Assembly (NCBI GenBank): GCA_902494085.1
Contig: CABURU010000008.1
Location: 1-61,595, forward strand
DNA: 61,595 nt
DNA from: an uncultured Collinsella sp.
GTDB taxonomy: Bacteria; Actinomycetota; Coriobacteriia; Coriobacteriales; Coriobacteriaceae
Reading direction: 5' to 3'
Shown piece after piece: positions 35,926-44,915 of this stretch. Below the pieces are notes generated by a model. It was not told the DNA's origin and ran no database searches. It saw only the letters and a list, made by a program, of their open reading frames with translations. Made by a program: the position numbers and the translations under genes. How positions within the stretch are numbered: position 1 is the first letter of the stretch; every line of letters begins with the position of its first letter.

Positions 35926-36855
35926 CTAAGCTGCGAGATCGGATGCGTCCTGGTAGGACGCCATAGGACGGGTAGCGCCCGCGACCGTGGTCACCAGATC
36001 GCGAACGCGGGAGAACGTGGCAGTGACCACCTCGTTGGCACGACTGTAGTCGACATCGCGCTCGTAGAGCGAAACGAGCGCACGGCCCATGCCATAGGTG
36101 CCCGCGGCAGCAGTGAGCGCCTTGACGGCAAACCCAATATGCGGCGTCTGCTTGACAAGTGCGCGGGTGACCGCTCGGATCACAAGACCGCCGGCAAGCA
36201 CGCCAGCGACCTCGTAGCCGCGCTCAGGCTTAATGCCGCGTCCAAAGACGGCAGCGAGCTCAAAGAGCATGCCCACCTGCGCCAGCGCCATAACGGGATA
36301 ATCGGCGCCCGGCAAAAACACCAGCGCACCGGTCGCCATATTGGTGAGCGCGCACGAGGTGATGATACGATTGGCCGCCGCGATGCGCATGAAGGCAAAG
36401 TTCGCCGCAAAAGCCGTTTCCTTGTCGGTGCGATCGAGAATCCAGCGGGCAAGCGTCTCGAGCAGATACGTCTTATCGGTTGCCGCCACCACGCCGAGCA
36501 TGGGCGTGGACTCCTCGATAAACGGCACCTCCACAGCAGACTCGGCAAGCACGCACACGGGCGCGCCGGCGATCACGAGCTCCTGCACGGCACTCTCCAA
36601 GCGGTCGGAACCACACGAGAGCACCAGCACCACATCGGTATCGGTCTTTGGAGCAATTCGCTCCTCCCCCAGACGCTCGACGCGCACAATGCCCGAGGTC
36701 GTCTGCGGCACAAAGGCGTCACGCACCGTCTCGGCCAGAAAGCGCGAGGCGGACGAATCCAGATAGACCGAGACGCGCACCGGCGTATCGGAATCCTTCT
36801 TAACGGACGCGCCCATCTTAAAAGCGCGGGTCAGCTTATCTACGGGAATTTTCAT
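35926..36855 (-). CDS. Uncharacterised protein with a degenerate GTPase-like N-terminal half and DUF697-like C-terminal half
   Basis: A 309-residue protein I cannot assign to a known function. Residues 26-145 read like a Ras-like alpha/beta domain without a P-loop: TDVVLVLSCGSDRLESAV (73-90) sits where Walker B would be, and GAPVCVLAES where NKxD would be. Residues 150-265 are hydrophobic/amphipathic with LPGADYPVMALAQVGMLFEL, similar to the DUF697 pattern P-x-x-D...Q-x-x-M of GTPase-associated proteins. GGAGGGG precedes the ATG. It follows rodA by 18 bases, so it is part of the rod-shape operon, and I infer a membrane-proximal role in envelope growth. Confidence 0.7.
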   Translation of the reverse strand: MKIPVDKLTRAFKMGASVKKDSDTPVRVSVYLDSSASRFLAETVRDAFVPQTTSGIVRVERLGEERIAPKTDTDVVLVLSCGSDRLESAVQELVIAGAPVCVLAESAVEVPFIEESTPMLGVVAATDKTYLLETLARWILDRTDKETAFAANFAFMRIAAANRIITSCALTNMATGALVFLPGADYPVMALAQVGMLFELAAVFGRGIKPERGYEVAGVLAGGLVIRAVTRALVKQTPHIGFAVKALTAAAGTYGMGRALVSLYERDVDYSRANEVVTATFSRVRDLVTTVAGATRPMASYQDASDLAA

Positions 36856-36873
36856 AGCAAACCCCTCCAGCGG

Positions 36874-38100
36874 TTACGCGGCGCCCGAACGATGCCGCCA
36901 TATGGATTGTACGATACCCACCGTCAGCAGCTGAATCATCATCGAAGACGAACCGAAGCTAATAAACGGTAGCGGAATACCGGTAATCGGCATCATGCCG
37001 ATGCACATGCCGATGTTTTCGAAGGTCTGGAACGCCCACATGCCAACGATGCCAACACACGAAAGACGCAAAAACAGGGACTCGCACTTAAAGGCGACGC
37101 GAATCGTCGAAAAGATCAACAGCACGTAGAGGCACAGGAGCAAAAAGGAACCGCAAAAGCCAAAGGTCTCGGACAGGAAGGCGAAGACGAAGTCGGTGTG
37201 GAACTCAGGCAGAAAGCCGCCGGCCGACTGCGTCGCATGGCCCAAACCCTTACCAAAGAAGCCGCCCGAGCCAACGGCGATAAGCGACTGCTGCAGGTTG
37301 TAGGCATCGTCCGAATCGGCATTATCGGGGTCGATAAAGACCGTCAGACGGTTCATCTGGTACTGCTTGATGAGCACATCGTGGCCGAGCAACGAATCAA
37401 AGACCGAATCAAGCGCCAGAACGAGGGCCACCAGGCCCACGAGCAGGGCCAGGGTCGACAGCACCCATTCGCGGCGTGCACCGCTCATACAAATGACGAT
37501 GGCGCCCGAAACAAGCACGACCAGGCCCGAGCCCAGGTCGCCCATGGCAACGACGGCCAAAAACGGAATGGACAGCATGCCGCAGAGCTTGACGTAGTCG
37601 CGAACGGTATCGATGCGACCGTTATACTGCGAGCCAAGCGTAGCAATAAAGAAGATGGTGATGAGCTTGGCAAGCTCAACCGGCTGGAATGTCAAGCCGA
37701 TACCGGGAATCTTGATCCAGCCCGTCATGCCCAGACCGCCCGTATAGGACAGACCTGGAATCTTGGGCGAGAGGATCACGATCAGGTCGATGACGAGCAA
37801 CGCCGTCGAGAAATTGGAAATACCGCGCAGATCGGTACGCCAGACCAGCACCGCCAGCACCGTACCGATTCCAATTCCCAGCAGATGGCGTGAGAACGAA
37901 GCGTCGGCCTTAAACTGCGAAGCCGACCAGATAATGATGGCACCGTAGGCGACGAGGGCCACAGTAGCCACGAGCACACCGATATGCACCTTTTGGCGAA
38001 ACGTGCCGCGCGAGGCCGAAAGTTGCTTGTTGACACGGTCCAGGCTGCTGCGAGAGCCGGTCTTGGTTGAACGGAACAGATCCGCCGGAGAAAAATCCAT
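36874..38100 (-). CDS. rodA: Rod-shape peptidoglycan glycosyltransferase RodA (SEDS family)
   Basis: A 408-residue polytopic membrane protein polymerising glycan strands from lipid II during elongation. About ten hydrophobic helices are seen. SEDS hallmarks include the LTFQPVELAK loop, SGGFFGKGLG, PEFHTDFVFAFLSE and GIPLPFISFGSSSM. A 45-residue cytoplasmic N-terminal region precedes the first helix. ATG with AGGAGG, directly behind the class B PBP, its transpeptidase partner. Confidence 0.95.
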   Translation of the reverse strand: MDFSPADLFRSTKTGSRSSLDRVNKQLSASRGTFRQKVHIGVLVATVALVAYGAIIIWSASQFKADASFSRHLLGIGIGTVLAVLVWRTDLRGISNFSTALLVIDLIVILSPKIPGLSYTGGLGMTGWIKIPGIGLTFQPVELAKLITIFFIATLGSQYNGRIDTVRDYVKLCGMLSIPFLAVVAMGDLGSGLVVLVSGAIVICMSGARREWVLSTLALLVGLVALVLALDSVFDSLLGHDVLIKQYQMNRLTVFIDPDNADSDDAYNLQQSLIAVGSGGFFGKGLGHATQSAGGFLPEFHTDFVFAFLSETFGFCGSFLLLCLYVLLIFSTIRVAFKCESLFLRLSCVGIVGMWAFQTFENIGMCIGMMPITGIPLPFISFGSSSMMIQLLTVGIVQSIWRHRSGAA

Positions 38101-38109
38101 CGCAACCTC

Positions 38110-40179
38110 CTATCGAACCGAAGAATCGCCCGAGGCCGAAGAGGTATCGGGCTCGTCATAAATCACGCCGAGCACGTCGCGCACGACATGCATCGCGGTA
38201 TCTGAGCCACCGCCGCCCTGCTCCAGGACGGTAGCGATGACATACTTGGGGTCATCGGCCGGTGCATAGGCGCAGAACCACGCGTATTCATCCTCGCCAC
38301 TTTTCTCGCCCGTGCCCGACTTGCCGTATACCTGCGGCGTCAGGGTGCCAAAGTGAGCCGCCAGGGACGTCGATGCCGTGTAAATCACGTCGTGCATGCC
38401 GTTGCGAACAAGAGCCAAATCCGAATCGCTGTTGATCTTGGCCTCCAGGCGCTTCTTCTTGCCCTTGCCGTTGTACTTATAGGCATCGCCGTCGCCATCG
38501 CGCGACACGGCAGACAAAAACACGTGAGGCACGTACTGTTTGCCGCCGTTGGCAAGACCCATATAGGCGCACGCCATCTGCAGGGGCGTCACCAGGATGT
38601 CGCCCTGGCCGATAGCAATGTTAGTCATATCGCCGGCATTCCACCTGCGGTCCTCGGCAGATGCGTCGGTGAAGTACGACTCTTTCCACTCGGCATCGGG
38701 AATACGGCCCGCGCCCTCACTCGGCAGATCGATACCGCAGGTCTTGCCTAGGCCCCAGCGACGAAAGACCTCCTGCAGGCCCTCGGAATGTTGCTCGTCA
38801 TAAAAGAACGCCTTGCCCATGTCATAGAAGACGGGGTCGCACGAGTTGGCGATACCCGACTGCAGCGTCATGGTGCCGTGGCCAGACGTCAGCCAGCAGC
38901 GCTTGCCCCAAGCCTTGCCCAGGCCCGTCCAATAGCCCGTGCAGTTGGTTGTCTGCGTTGGAGTGTAGGTTCCAAACTCAAGACCGGCCAGTGCCGAGAG
39001 CGGCTTGATGGTCGAGGCCGACATGTACTGTCCGCTAATGGCGCGGTTGAGCAGCGGGTGCGAACCCTTGTCATCATTGAGCTCGGTCCACACGTCATTT
39101 GAGACACCACCGATAAAGACAGACGGATCGAACTTGGGCTGGCTCGCCATGCCCAGGATCTCGCCATTGTTGGGATCGAGACACACCACAGCGCCGTTGC
39201 CGGCATTACTGTAACCAGTGGTCTTGGCAAGCTCGATAGCGCTCGCCAGCGCCGTCTCACAGGCCTGTTGGATCTTAAGGTCGAGCGTGAGCTTAATGTC
39301 GGAGCCGGCCTTCGCGGGCACGGCACCGGCCTGACCGGTCACATTGCCCGAGGCATCGACCTTGACGGTCTGCTCGCCACGAATACCCTGCAGCAGGTTT
39401 TCGTAGTAGCTCTCAACGCCCGCCTGGCCCACGATATCGCCCGACTGGTACGTAATCTTGCCAGCAGAAGCATCATCATCGCCAGAGGTTTTCTTATTCT
39501 GAGCCTCGAGCTGCTCGGAGGTAATGGTGCCGGTATAGCCCAAGATATGGCATGCCGTCTCGCCATACGGATACTGGCGCTCGGTACGCTCGGCAATCTT
39601 GACGCCCGGGAACTCGCCGGCGTGCTCCTGAATATAGGCAACCGTGGAGCGGCGGACGTCCGTCGCAATGGTATGCAGGCTCTGGGCACCCTCTGTATTG
39701 TCCTGGATATTGCGCAGAACCGCCACGTAGGGCATACCGAGCACGTTGGCAAGATGGCGAACTAAAACCTCATCCTCGGCAAGGTCGCGGTAGGCCACGA
39801 CAGCAAGTGAGGGACGATTCTGGACAAGCGCCACGCCATTGCGGTCGAGGATGCGGCCGCGCACAGCGGGTGTGGTAACGGTACGAGTCTGATTACTATT
39901 GGCCTGCTTCTCGTAATAGTCCGACGAGACCATCTGCATGCCCCACAGCTTGATGGCAAGCGCCGCAAACATCGCGCCTACGCCCGTGGTGAGGATGGAA
40001 AAGCGGCCCTTAAAGGCGGTCGCCGCGGTATTGCCCTCGCCCTCGGTGGCGCGCGGGGCCGTTCCATGCTGCGTATCGTAGGTAAAACGGGAATCGCCAC
40101 GACGCATGATGACCAGCGCGACCACGATGGCCACAACCAGCACGATACCGGCGATAATAACCGTCAACTGGGAAGACAT
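38110..40179 (-). CDS. mrdA: Class B penicillin-binding protein 2 (elongation transpeptidase)
   Basis: A 689-residue peptidoglycan transpeptidase. The pedestal domain begins with TPAVRGRILDRNGVALVQN (103-121). The catalytic domain has SxxK at Ser389-Lys392 (SASTIKP), an SCD-type second motif in IANSCDPVFYD, and KSGTG near residue 620. Two hydrophobic stretches (6-25 and 61-79) occur before the pedestal where one is usual. It lies between mreD and rodA, so it is the elongasome PBP rather than the divisome one. Confidence 0.94.
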   Translation of the reverse strand: MSSQLTVIIAGIVLVVAIVVALVIMRRGDSRFTYDTQHGTAPRATEGEGNTAATAFKGRFSILTTGVGAMFAALAIKLWGMQMVSSDYYEKQANSNQTRTVTTPAVRGRILDRNGVALVQNRPSLAVVAYRDLAEDEVLVRHLANVLGMPYVAVLRNIQDNTEGAQSLHTIATDVRRSTVAYIQEHAGEFPGVKIAERTERQYPYGETACHILGYTGTITSEQLEAQNKKTSGDDDASAGKITYQSGDIVGQAGVESYYENLLQGIRGEQTVKVDASGNVTGQAGAVPAKAGSDIKLTLDLKIQQACETALASAIELAKTTGYSNAGNGAVVCLDPNNGEILGMASQPKFDPSVFIGGVSNDVWTELNDDKGSHPLLNRAISGQYMSASTIKPLSALAGLEFGTYTPTQTTNCTGYWTGLGKAWGKRCWLTSGHGTMTLQSGIANSCDPVFYDMGKAFFYDEQHSEGLQEVFRRWGLGKTCGIDLPSEGAGRIPDAEWKESYFTDASAEDRRWNAGDMTNIAIGQGDILVTPLQMACAYMGLANGGKQYVPHVFLSAVSRDGDGDAYKYNGKGKKKRLEAKINSDSDLALVRNGMHDVIYTASTSLAAHFGTLTPQVYGKSGTGEKSGEDEYAWFCAYAPADDPKYVIATVLEQGGGGSDTAMHVVRDVLGVIYDEPDTSSASGDSSVR

Positions 40180-40192
40180 CTACGGGCCTCCC

Positions 40193-40765
40193 CTATTTGA
40201 GCTTGCGGGTCTTGGGCTTAAAGCGCATACCCGTCTGGCGTCCGCCACGTGCGGAGAATCCATAGCCGGACTGCGGCACGACACCGGACATCAAAAACGG
40301 AATGGCAACCAGACCCGTCAGGATCGAGGACGGCAGCGCATGGCCGAAGATCGCCACAACAAAGCTCGTCTCCAAACCCATAAACAGCAAGATGATGCTG
40401 TAGATCACATTAATGACGAGCGCGAAGGCGCCCACAGTGACGCCGCGCGCACTCGGGGTACCGCCCGTCTGACCGACGGCGCTGTGCACCAGGGCAAAAG
40501 AACCCACGGTCAGCAGGAGCGACATAACGCCCACCGGCACGGCAGCGGACAGGTCATAAAACAAGCCGCTGCAAAAACCGCACACGACGGCACGGGTCGG
40601 GTCGCCAGAGAACACGCTTAGGCACACCAAGATAATCATGAAGTTGACGCGACCGCCCGCAATGGAGATCTGCGGTGCCAGGCCTGCCTGCAGCAGCACG
40701 CACACGATGGCGGCGATTACAAACGTGCGGGAGCTCATCCCCTGCTCGTGTAGATCCATGGACAT
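40193..40765 (-). CDS. mreD: Rod shape-determining protein MreD
   Basis: A 190-residue polytopic membrane protein with five or six hydrophobic segments. MreD proteins diverge strongly in sequence, but GGRVNFMIILVCLSVFSGDP and FCSGLFYDLSAAVPVGVMSL match the family pattern. The C terminus is basic and cytoplasmic. It lies between mreC and PBP2, exactly where MreD is expected. Confidence 0.9.
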   Translation of the reverse strand: MSMDLHEQGMSSRTFVIAAIVCVLLQAGLAPQISIAGGRVNFMIILVCLSVFSGDPTRAVVCGFCSGLFYDLSAAVPVGVMSLLLTVGSFALVHSAVGQTGGTPSARGVTVGAFALVINVIYSIILLFMGLETSFVVAIFGHALPSSILTGLVAIPFLMSGVVPQSGYGFSARGGRQTGMRFKPKTRKLK

Positions 40766-40770
40766 GCCCC

Positions 40771-41769
40771 CTATTCGCTCGAGCCGGAATCGGTCGTCTC
40801 GGACGTGTCGGAACTGTCATCCGAGCTCTCGTCCTTCGTCTTGGTCGCAGCATCGCGCGACGTTCCCTGCGGCGTGCTGTTGGCCGTGCTCACGTCCTCA
40901 TCCGAGGCCGACTGTTCGTCGGTCAGCGAGGTAATGACCAGCACTTCCTCGTTGTTCTCGGCCGTCGTCTGAGCGCGCACCACAATGGTGTAGTACACAT
41001 CGTTTGCCGATTTCTCAACCGACGAGACGGTGCCGAGCGGTAGACCCTTGGGGAACACGCCACCGATGCCCGAGGTCACGATGATGTCGCCAACCTTAAC
41101 ATCGGAGTCGACGCTCACGTACTCAAGACGCAGCGTGCCGTCAGCCTGACCCTGCAGCATGCCCTGGGCGCGCGTGTCCTGCACCATGGCGGACACGCCC
41201 GAGTTCTCGTCGCTAATCAAGCGCACGGTAGAGCTCTTGGCCGATACCTCGATAATCTGGCCGATAACACCGGCAGAACTCGTCACGGGCATGTTGATGG
41301 TAAGGCTGTCGGCAGAGCCCTTGTCGATGGTAACGGTCGAAGTCCAGGCATCGCCGGAGGCACCGACAATACGAGCAGCGGTCGATTTGAGGTTATAGGT
41401 CGACTGCAGGCCGACCAGCCCTTCCAGACGCTCAGCAGTCTTTTGAGCCTCGGAGAGCTCGGCAACCTTAGAGGTCAGCTCCTCATTTTGCTTCTTAAGC
41501 TCGTCAAGCGTGTCCTGCGACGCCGTAAGGTTAGAGAACACGTTGCCGATCGCATTGAAGGGAGCCGCCACAGCCGAACCCACAAAGCGCACCGGCGAGG
41601 TAATCGTCGTTACGCCCGAACGCACGGCATGAATCGGTCCTGCCTCGCCCTCGCGGATGTAAAACGTGAGCAGCAACACCGAAATCAGGCTGAAAACAAT
41701 CAACGGGCGCATACCCGTTGATTGTCGCTTGGTATTCAGATTTGTGGAGAAACCCGAAGATCGTGCCAA
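40771..41769 (-). CDS. mreC: Rod shape-determining protein MreC
   Basis: A 332-residue bitopic protein linking MreB to the extracytoplasmic wall machinery. One transmembrane helix (about 21-41) is followed by a coiled coil (about 80-115, TASQDTLDELKKQNEELTSK) and two beta-barrel domains typical of MreC (STVRLISDENSGVSAMVQ, GIGGVFPKGLPLG). The last 50 residues are a Ser/Asp/Thr-rich disordered tail. The start is TTG behind AAGGTGG. Confidence 0.94.
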   Translation of the reverse strand: MARSSGFSTNLNTKRQSTGMRPLIVFSLISVLLLTFYIREGEAGPIHAVRSGVTTITSPVRFVGSAVAAPFNAIGNVFSNLTASQDTLDELKKQNEELTSKVAELSEAQKTAERLEGLVGLQSTYNLKSTAARIVGASGDAWTSTVTIDKGSADSLTINMPVTSSAGVIGQIIEVSAKSSTVRLISDENSGVSAMVQDTRAQGMLQGQADGTLRLEYVSVDSDVKVGDIIVTSGIGGVFPKGLPLGTVSSVEKSANDVYYTIVVRAQTTAENNEEVLVITSLTDEQSASDEDVSTANSTPQGTSRDAATKTKDESSDDSSDTSETTDSGSSE

Positions 41770-41790
41770 ATGGAATCCACCTTTTGGAAA

Positions 41791-42834
41791 TTAAGCATTG
41801 GTCTGGACGAAGCCACCATCAAACGCATTGGCCTCGAGCACGCGGGCGCAGCCGTTAACGACGTTATCGAGCGCCGTAGGACTGACGTTGACCGAAACGC
41901 CGGTCTCATCGCGCAGGCGCACGTCGAGACCGCGCAGCAGCGCGCCGCCACCGGTCAGCAAAATGCCGTAGTACATAAGGTCCGAGGCAAGATCGGGCGG
42001 CGTGGCATCGAGTGCGTCCTTGACGGCCTTGGCCATCTCGTCAAGCGGCTTGTTGAGTGCGCGACGGATCTCCTCGCTCTCGATGCGCACGGTCTTGGGC
42101 AGACCGGTGATCACGTCGCGGCCGTTGACCTCGACGTCGAGCTCGTCCTTGAGCGGCACGGCGGAGCCGACCTTGATCTTGATGTCCTCTGCCGTACGCT
42201 CGCCGATGGCCAGGTTGTAGGCATCGCGAACGTGCGTGAGGATGGCCTGATCGAACTCGTCACCGGCAATACGGATGGACTGCGAGACGACGATGCCGCC
42301 CATAGCGATAACAGCGACCTCGGTGGTACCGCCACCGATGTCGATGACCATGGAGCCGGTGGGCTCCTCGACGGGCAGGTCGGCGCCGATAGCGGCGGCC
42401 ATAGGCTCTTCGATCAGATAGGCCTGGCGAGCGCCGGCCTGAATCGTGGCCTCAAAGACGGCACGCTTCTCGACCGACGTGACGCCGGAGGGAACGCAGA
42501 CGACAACGCGCGGACGCGGGGTCCACGGATAGCGCTTCTCGGAAGCCTTGTCGATAAAGTAGCGGAGCATGGCCTCGGTAACATCGAAGTCGGCGATGAC
42601 GCCGTCCTTCAGGGGACGAACGGCCACGATGTTGCCGGGCGTACGGCCGAGCATGCGCTTTGCCTCGATACCGACCGCCAGGATGCGCTCGTCGTTCTTG
42701 TCGATGGCGACAACAGAGGGCTCGCGAATGACGATGCCCTTGCCGCGCACGGAGACAAGCGTATTTGCGGTGCCGAGGTCGATGGCAAGATCGCCCGCAT
42801 AGCTACCGAAGAACATATCCATCAAAGAAAACAA
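41791..42834 (-). CDS. mreB: Actin-like cell-shape protein MreB
   Basis: A 347-residue bacterial actin that forms membrane filaments guiding lateral wall synthesis. The ATP-binding phosphate-1 motif AIDLGTANTLV, phosphate-2 VIDIGGGTTEVAVI and adenosine motif LTGGGALL are present. The start is TTG with AGGAG upstream; the short N-terminal stretch FSLMDMFFG is a possible membrane contact. First gene of the mreBCD-PBP2-rodA operon. Confidence 0.97.
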   Translation of the reverse strand: MFSLMDMFFGSYAGDLAIDLGTANTLVSVRGKGIVIREPSVVAIDKNDERILAVGIEAKRMLGRTPGNIVAVRPLKDGVIADFDVTEAMLRYFIDKASEKRYPWTPRPRVVVCVPSGVTSVEKRAVFEATIQAGARQAYLIEEPMAAAIGADLPVEEPTGSMVIDIGGGTTEVAVIAMGGIVVSQSIRIAGDEFDQAILTHVRDAYNLAIGERTAEDIKIKVGSAVPLKDELDVEVNGRDVITGLPKTVRIESEEIRRALNKPLDEMAKAVKDALDATPPDLASDLMYYGILLTGGGALLRGLDVRLRDETGVSVNVSPTALDNVVNGCARVLEANAFDGGFVQTNA

Positions 42835-42894
42835 CGCAACTCCTGATGTGTTGGATGATTGCTGGAAAACTACTAGCTCATCATACTAGCGTAA

Positions 42895-42927
42895 GCCCGG
42901 CACCTCACTTGCGGTGAAGCGCCGGGC
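42895..42927 (-). terminator. Hairpin between the TPR gene and mreB
   Basis: GCCCGGC/GCCGGGC with an inner CTTCACCGCAAGTGAGG hairpin lies just past the TPR stop. The T run is weak (TTAC), so it may only attenuate. Confidence 0.5.
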
Positions 42928-42949
42928 AAAGCTAAATCCCATAAGGTCA

Positions 42950-44254
42950 CTACTGGTTGTCAGCAGCCGAGAAATCCATATCGAGCGAGGAAACGGCCCA
43001 GCCGATATGGTTGTCGGAGCGCACGAATTTGACGGTGTACTCCTGCTCGCCGCCCTTGGACAGCGATGCCTTCACCTTGGCGGTCGTCTCGGTCATGGAC
43101 TGATCCATGCCCTCGACAGACACGGTGGCACCCTGCGGAATCGAGGAGATGATCATCGACTTGGCGTCCTCGGACAGGCTCGAGGCCAGGCAAGACTCGG
43201 CCTTTGCGGTGTCACCGTCGCCGGCAGCCTGGAACAGATCGGTAACGACAGACTCCTGGGACGGGAAGCCAAAGCCGCGCGTGTAGGCAAAGCCCAGACC
43301 GCCCGCGGCGATCAAAATGAGCAGAAGCAGCACGATGAAGACTTTAAGACCCGTGTGGCGATGGCGACGACGGACCTTGGCCTGCTTACGATCCTGACGG
43401 TCCTGCTGGACCATCTCGGACTCGGACAGCGTAAAGAAGCCGGTGTCCGAGGGATCGGGCATAAACTGACCGGTCGCGCCCGTAGGATCGAGCGGATCGA
43501 CGACAGGAGCGTCCATCGCGGGCGCCGGAGCCGTGGCCATAGCCGTCTGGGCAGACAGCGCGGCAAGCGAATCGTGCACGCGGGCAAGCTCATCGGCCTG
43601 CTCGGAGGTGAGCTGGTAGATGCCATCGGCAGTAGCGGCGTTAAAGGCGTCGAGTGCGTCGGAGGGACGGCCGGCGGCAGAAAGCGCCTGACCCATGCCG
43701 GCGTTGAGCGCACGCGTGTCGTCACGGGGACCGGCAAAGTCGATAGCCGTGCGGTAGGTCTCCACGGCATCCGCCGGACGGCCGAGCTTAATGAAGCAAC
43801 GTCCAAGCTCGCCGAGTGCGGCGGCAGGAGCCGGATTGGCGCCGTCGATGGCAGCCTGACGGAAGGCAGTACCCGCGTTGGCATAGTCGCCCGACTGGAA
43901 CAGCGCGTTACCCAGGCCCAGATAGGCCTTGAACGGCGTGGCATAGGAAGCATCCTGCGTAGCAGCAGAGAACGCCTGAGCGGCCGTCGTGTAGTCGCCC
44001 ACGGCGGCGAGCGCCTTACCGCGATTGGTGAGCAGCGCGCCGCGCTTGCCGTAGGTGCCGTCGTTGAGGGCGGCGGCGTAGGCCTCGGCGGCCTCGGCAT
44101 ACATGCCCAAGTGCATCAAGGCGTTGCCACGAAGGTGATCGGCCTCGCCCATAATCTCATCGGGAGTCTTTGCCGCCCCAAGCATCTGGGCTGCAGCGGA
44201 AAAATCACCCGCGCGGTAAGCGGCGCGGCCCTGTTGGATCAGCTGGCTATTCAA
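42950..44254 (-). CDS. TPR-repeat membrane protein
   Basis: A 434-residue protein. Residues 1-235 hold about six tetratricopeptide repeats (for example LRGNALMHLGMYAEAAEAYA, GLGNALFQSGDYANAGTAFR). A Pro/Asp linker and a very basic stretch (285-300) precede one transmembrane helix (303-322). The last 110 residues form an extracytoplasmic domain with a lumazine-binding/NTF2-like feel, not firmly assigned. Repeats inside, sensor-like domain outside. The start is TTG behind AAAGGGG. It follows ppiB by 11 bases. Confidence 0.8.
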   Translation of the reverse strand: MNSQLIQQGRAAYRAGDFSAAAQMLGAAKTPDEIMGEADHLRGNALMHLGMYAEAAEAYAAALNDGTYGKRGALLTNRGKALAAVGDYTTAAQAFSAATQDASYATPFKAYLGLGNALFQSGDYANAGTAFRQAAIDGANPAPAAALGELGRCFIKLGRPADAVETYRTAIDFAGPRDDTRALNAGMGQALSAAGRPSDALDAFNAATADGIYQLTSEQADELARVHDSLAALSAQTAMATAPAPAMDAPVVDPLDPTGATGQFMPDPSDTGFFTLSESEMVQQDRQDRKQAKVRRRHRHTGLKVFIVLLLLILIAAGGLGFAYTRGFGFPSQESVVTDLFQAAGDGDTAKAESCLASSLSEDAKSMIISSIPQGATVSVEGMDQSMTETTAKVKASLSKGGEQEYTVKFVRSDNHIGWAVSSLDMDFSAADNQ

Positions 44255-44265
44255 GGAAGTCCCCT

Positions 44266-44808
44266 TTACTCGTGAACGATCTCGACATGGACGATCTCGT
44301 CGCCGGCACGCAGCTGCGAAATCACATCGAGACCCTCGACCGTGGTACCAAAGACGGTGTAACCGGAATCGAGGTTATGCTGGGCACCCAGGCAGAAGTA
44401 GAACTGCGAACCCGCGGAATCGGGGTCCATGGAGCGTGCCATGGCAAGGGCGCCATCGACATGGCTGTTGCGCGGGTTGGTGGCAAACTCGCCCTTGATG
44501 CAGTAGCCGGGGCCACCGGTACCGGGCATGCCGTCGGGGCCCTCAAGACCGGCAGCGACGTCGGCGCCGGACATATCGCGGGTATTGGGGTCGCCGCCCT
44601 GAATGACGAAGCCGGGAACATAGCGATGGAACTTAAGGCCGTCATAGAAGCCCATCGTGGAAAGCTCGCAGAAATTCGCCACATGGATGGGGGCGCCCTC
44701 GCCGTCAAACTTGACCTTGATGGTACCCTTCGACGTCTCGATTACGGCGCACTCGTCGCCGGCAAGCTGATACTCGGGCGTGTAGAGATCTTTCTTAAAA
44801 CCAAACAT
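44266..44808 (-). CDS. Cyclophilin-type peptidyl-prolyl cis-trans isomerase
   Basis: A 180-residue single-domain cyclophilin without a signal peptide, so probably cytoplasmic. GLKFHRYVPGFVIQGGDPNT carries the catalytic Arg/Phe/Gln region, and SAGSQFYFCLG the conserved Gln/Phe. AVIETSKGTIKVKFDGEGAP begins the barrel. A promoter precedes it, and the TPR gene follows in the same transcript. Confidence 0.94.
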   Translation of the reverse strand: MFGFKKDLYTPEYQLAGDECAVIETSKGTIKVKFDGEGAPIHVANFCELSTMGFYDGLKFHRYVPGFVIQGGDPNTRDMSGADVAAGLEGPDGMPGTGGPGYCIKGEFATNPRNSHVDGALAMARSMDPDSAGSQFYFCLGAQHNLDSGYTVFGTTVEGLDVISQLRAGDEIVHVEIVHE

Positions 44809-44847
44809 GTGGTTCCTTCCTCGTGCGTTTAAAGCATATTTGTACGA

Positions 44848-44877
44848 ATTGTAGCAATAAGCATGGGCTTACATCAA
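44848..44877 (-). promoter_or_regulatory. Promoter for the cyclophilin-TPR pair
   Basis: Minus-strand TTGATG and TACAAT are separated by 18 bases, about 35 bases upstream of the cyclophilin ATG. Confidence 0.5.
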
Positions 44878-44915
44878 TTGCGCACGTAGGTTATGCCGAC
44901 TATAGCGAACTAATT

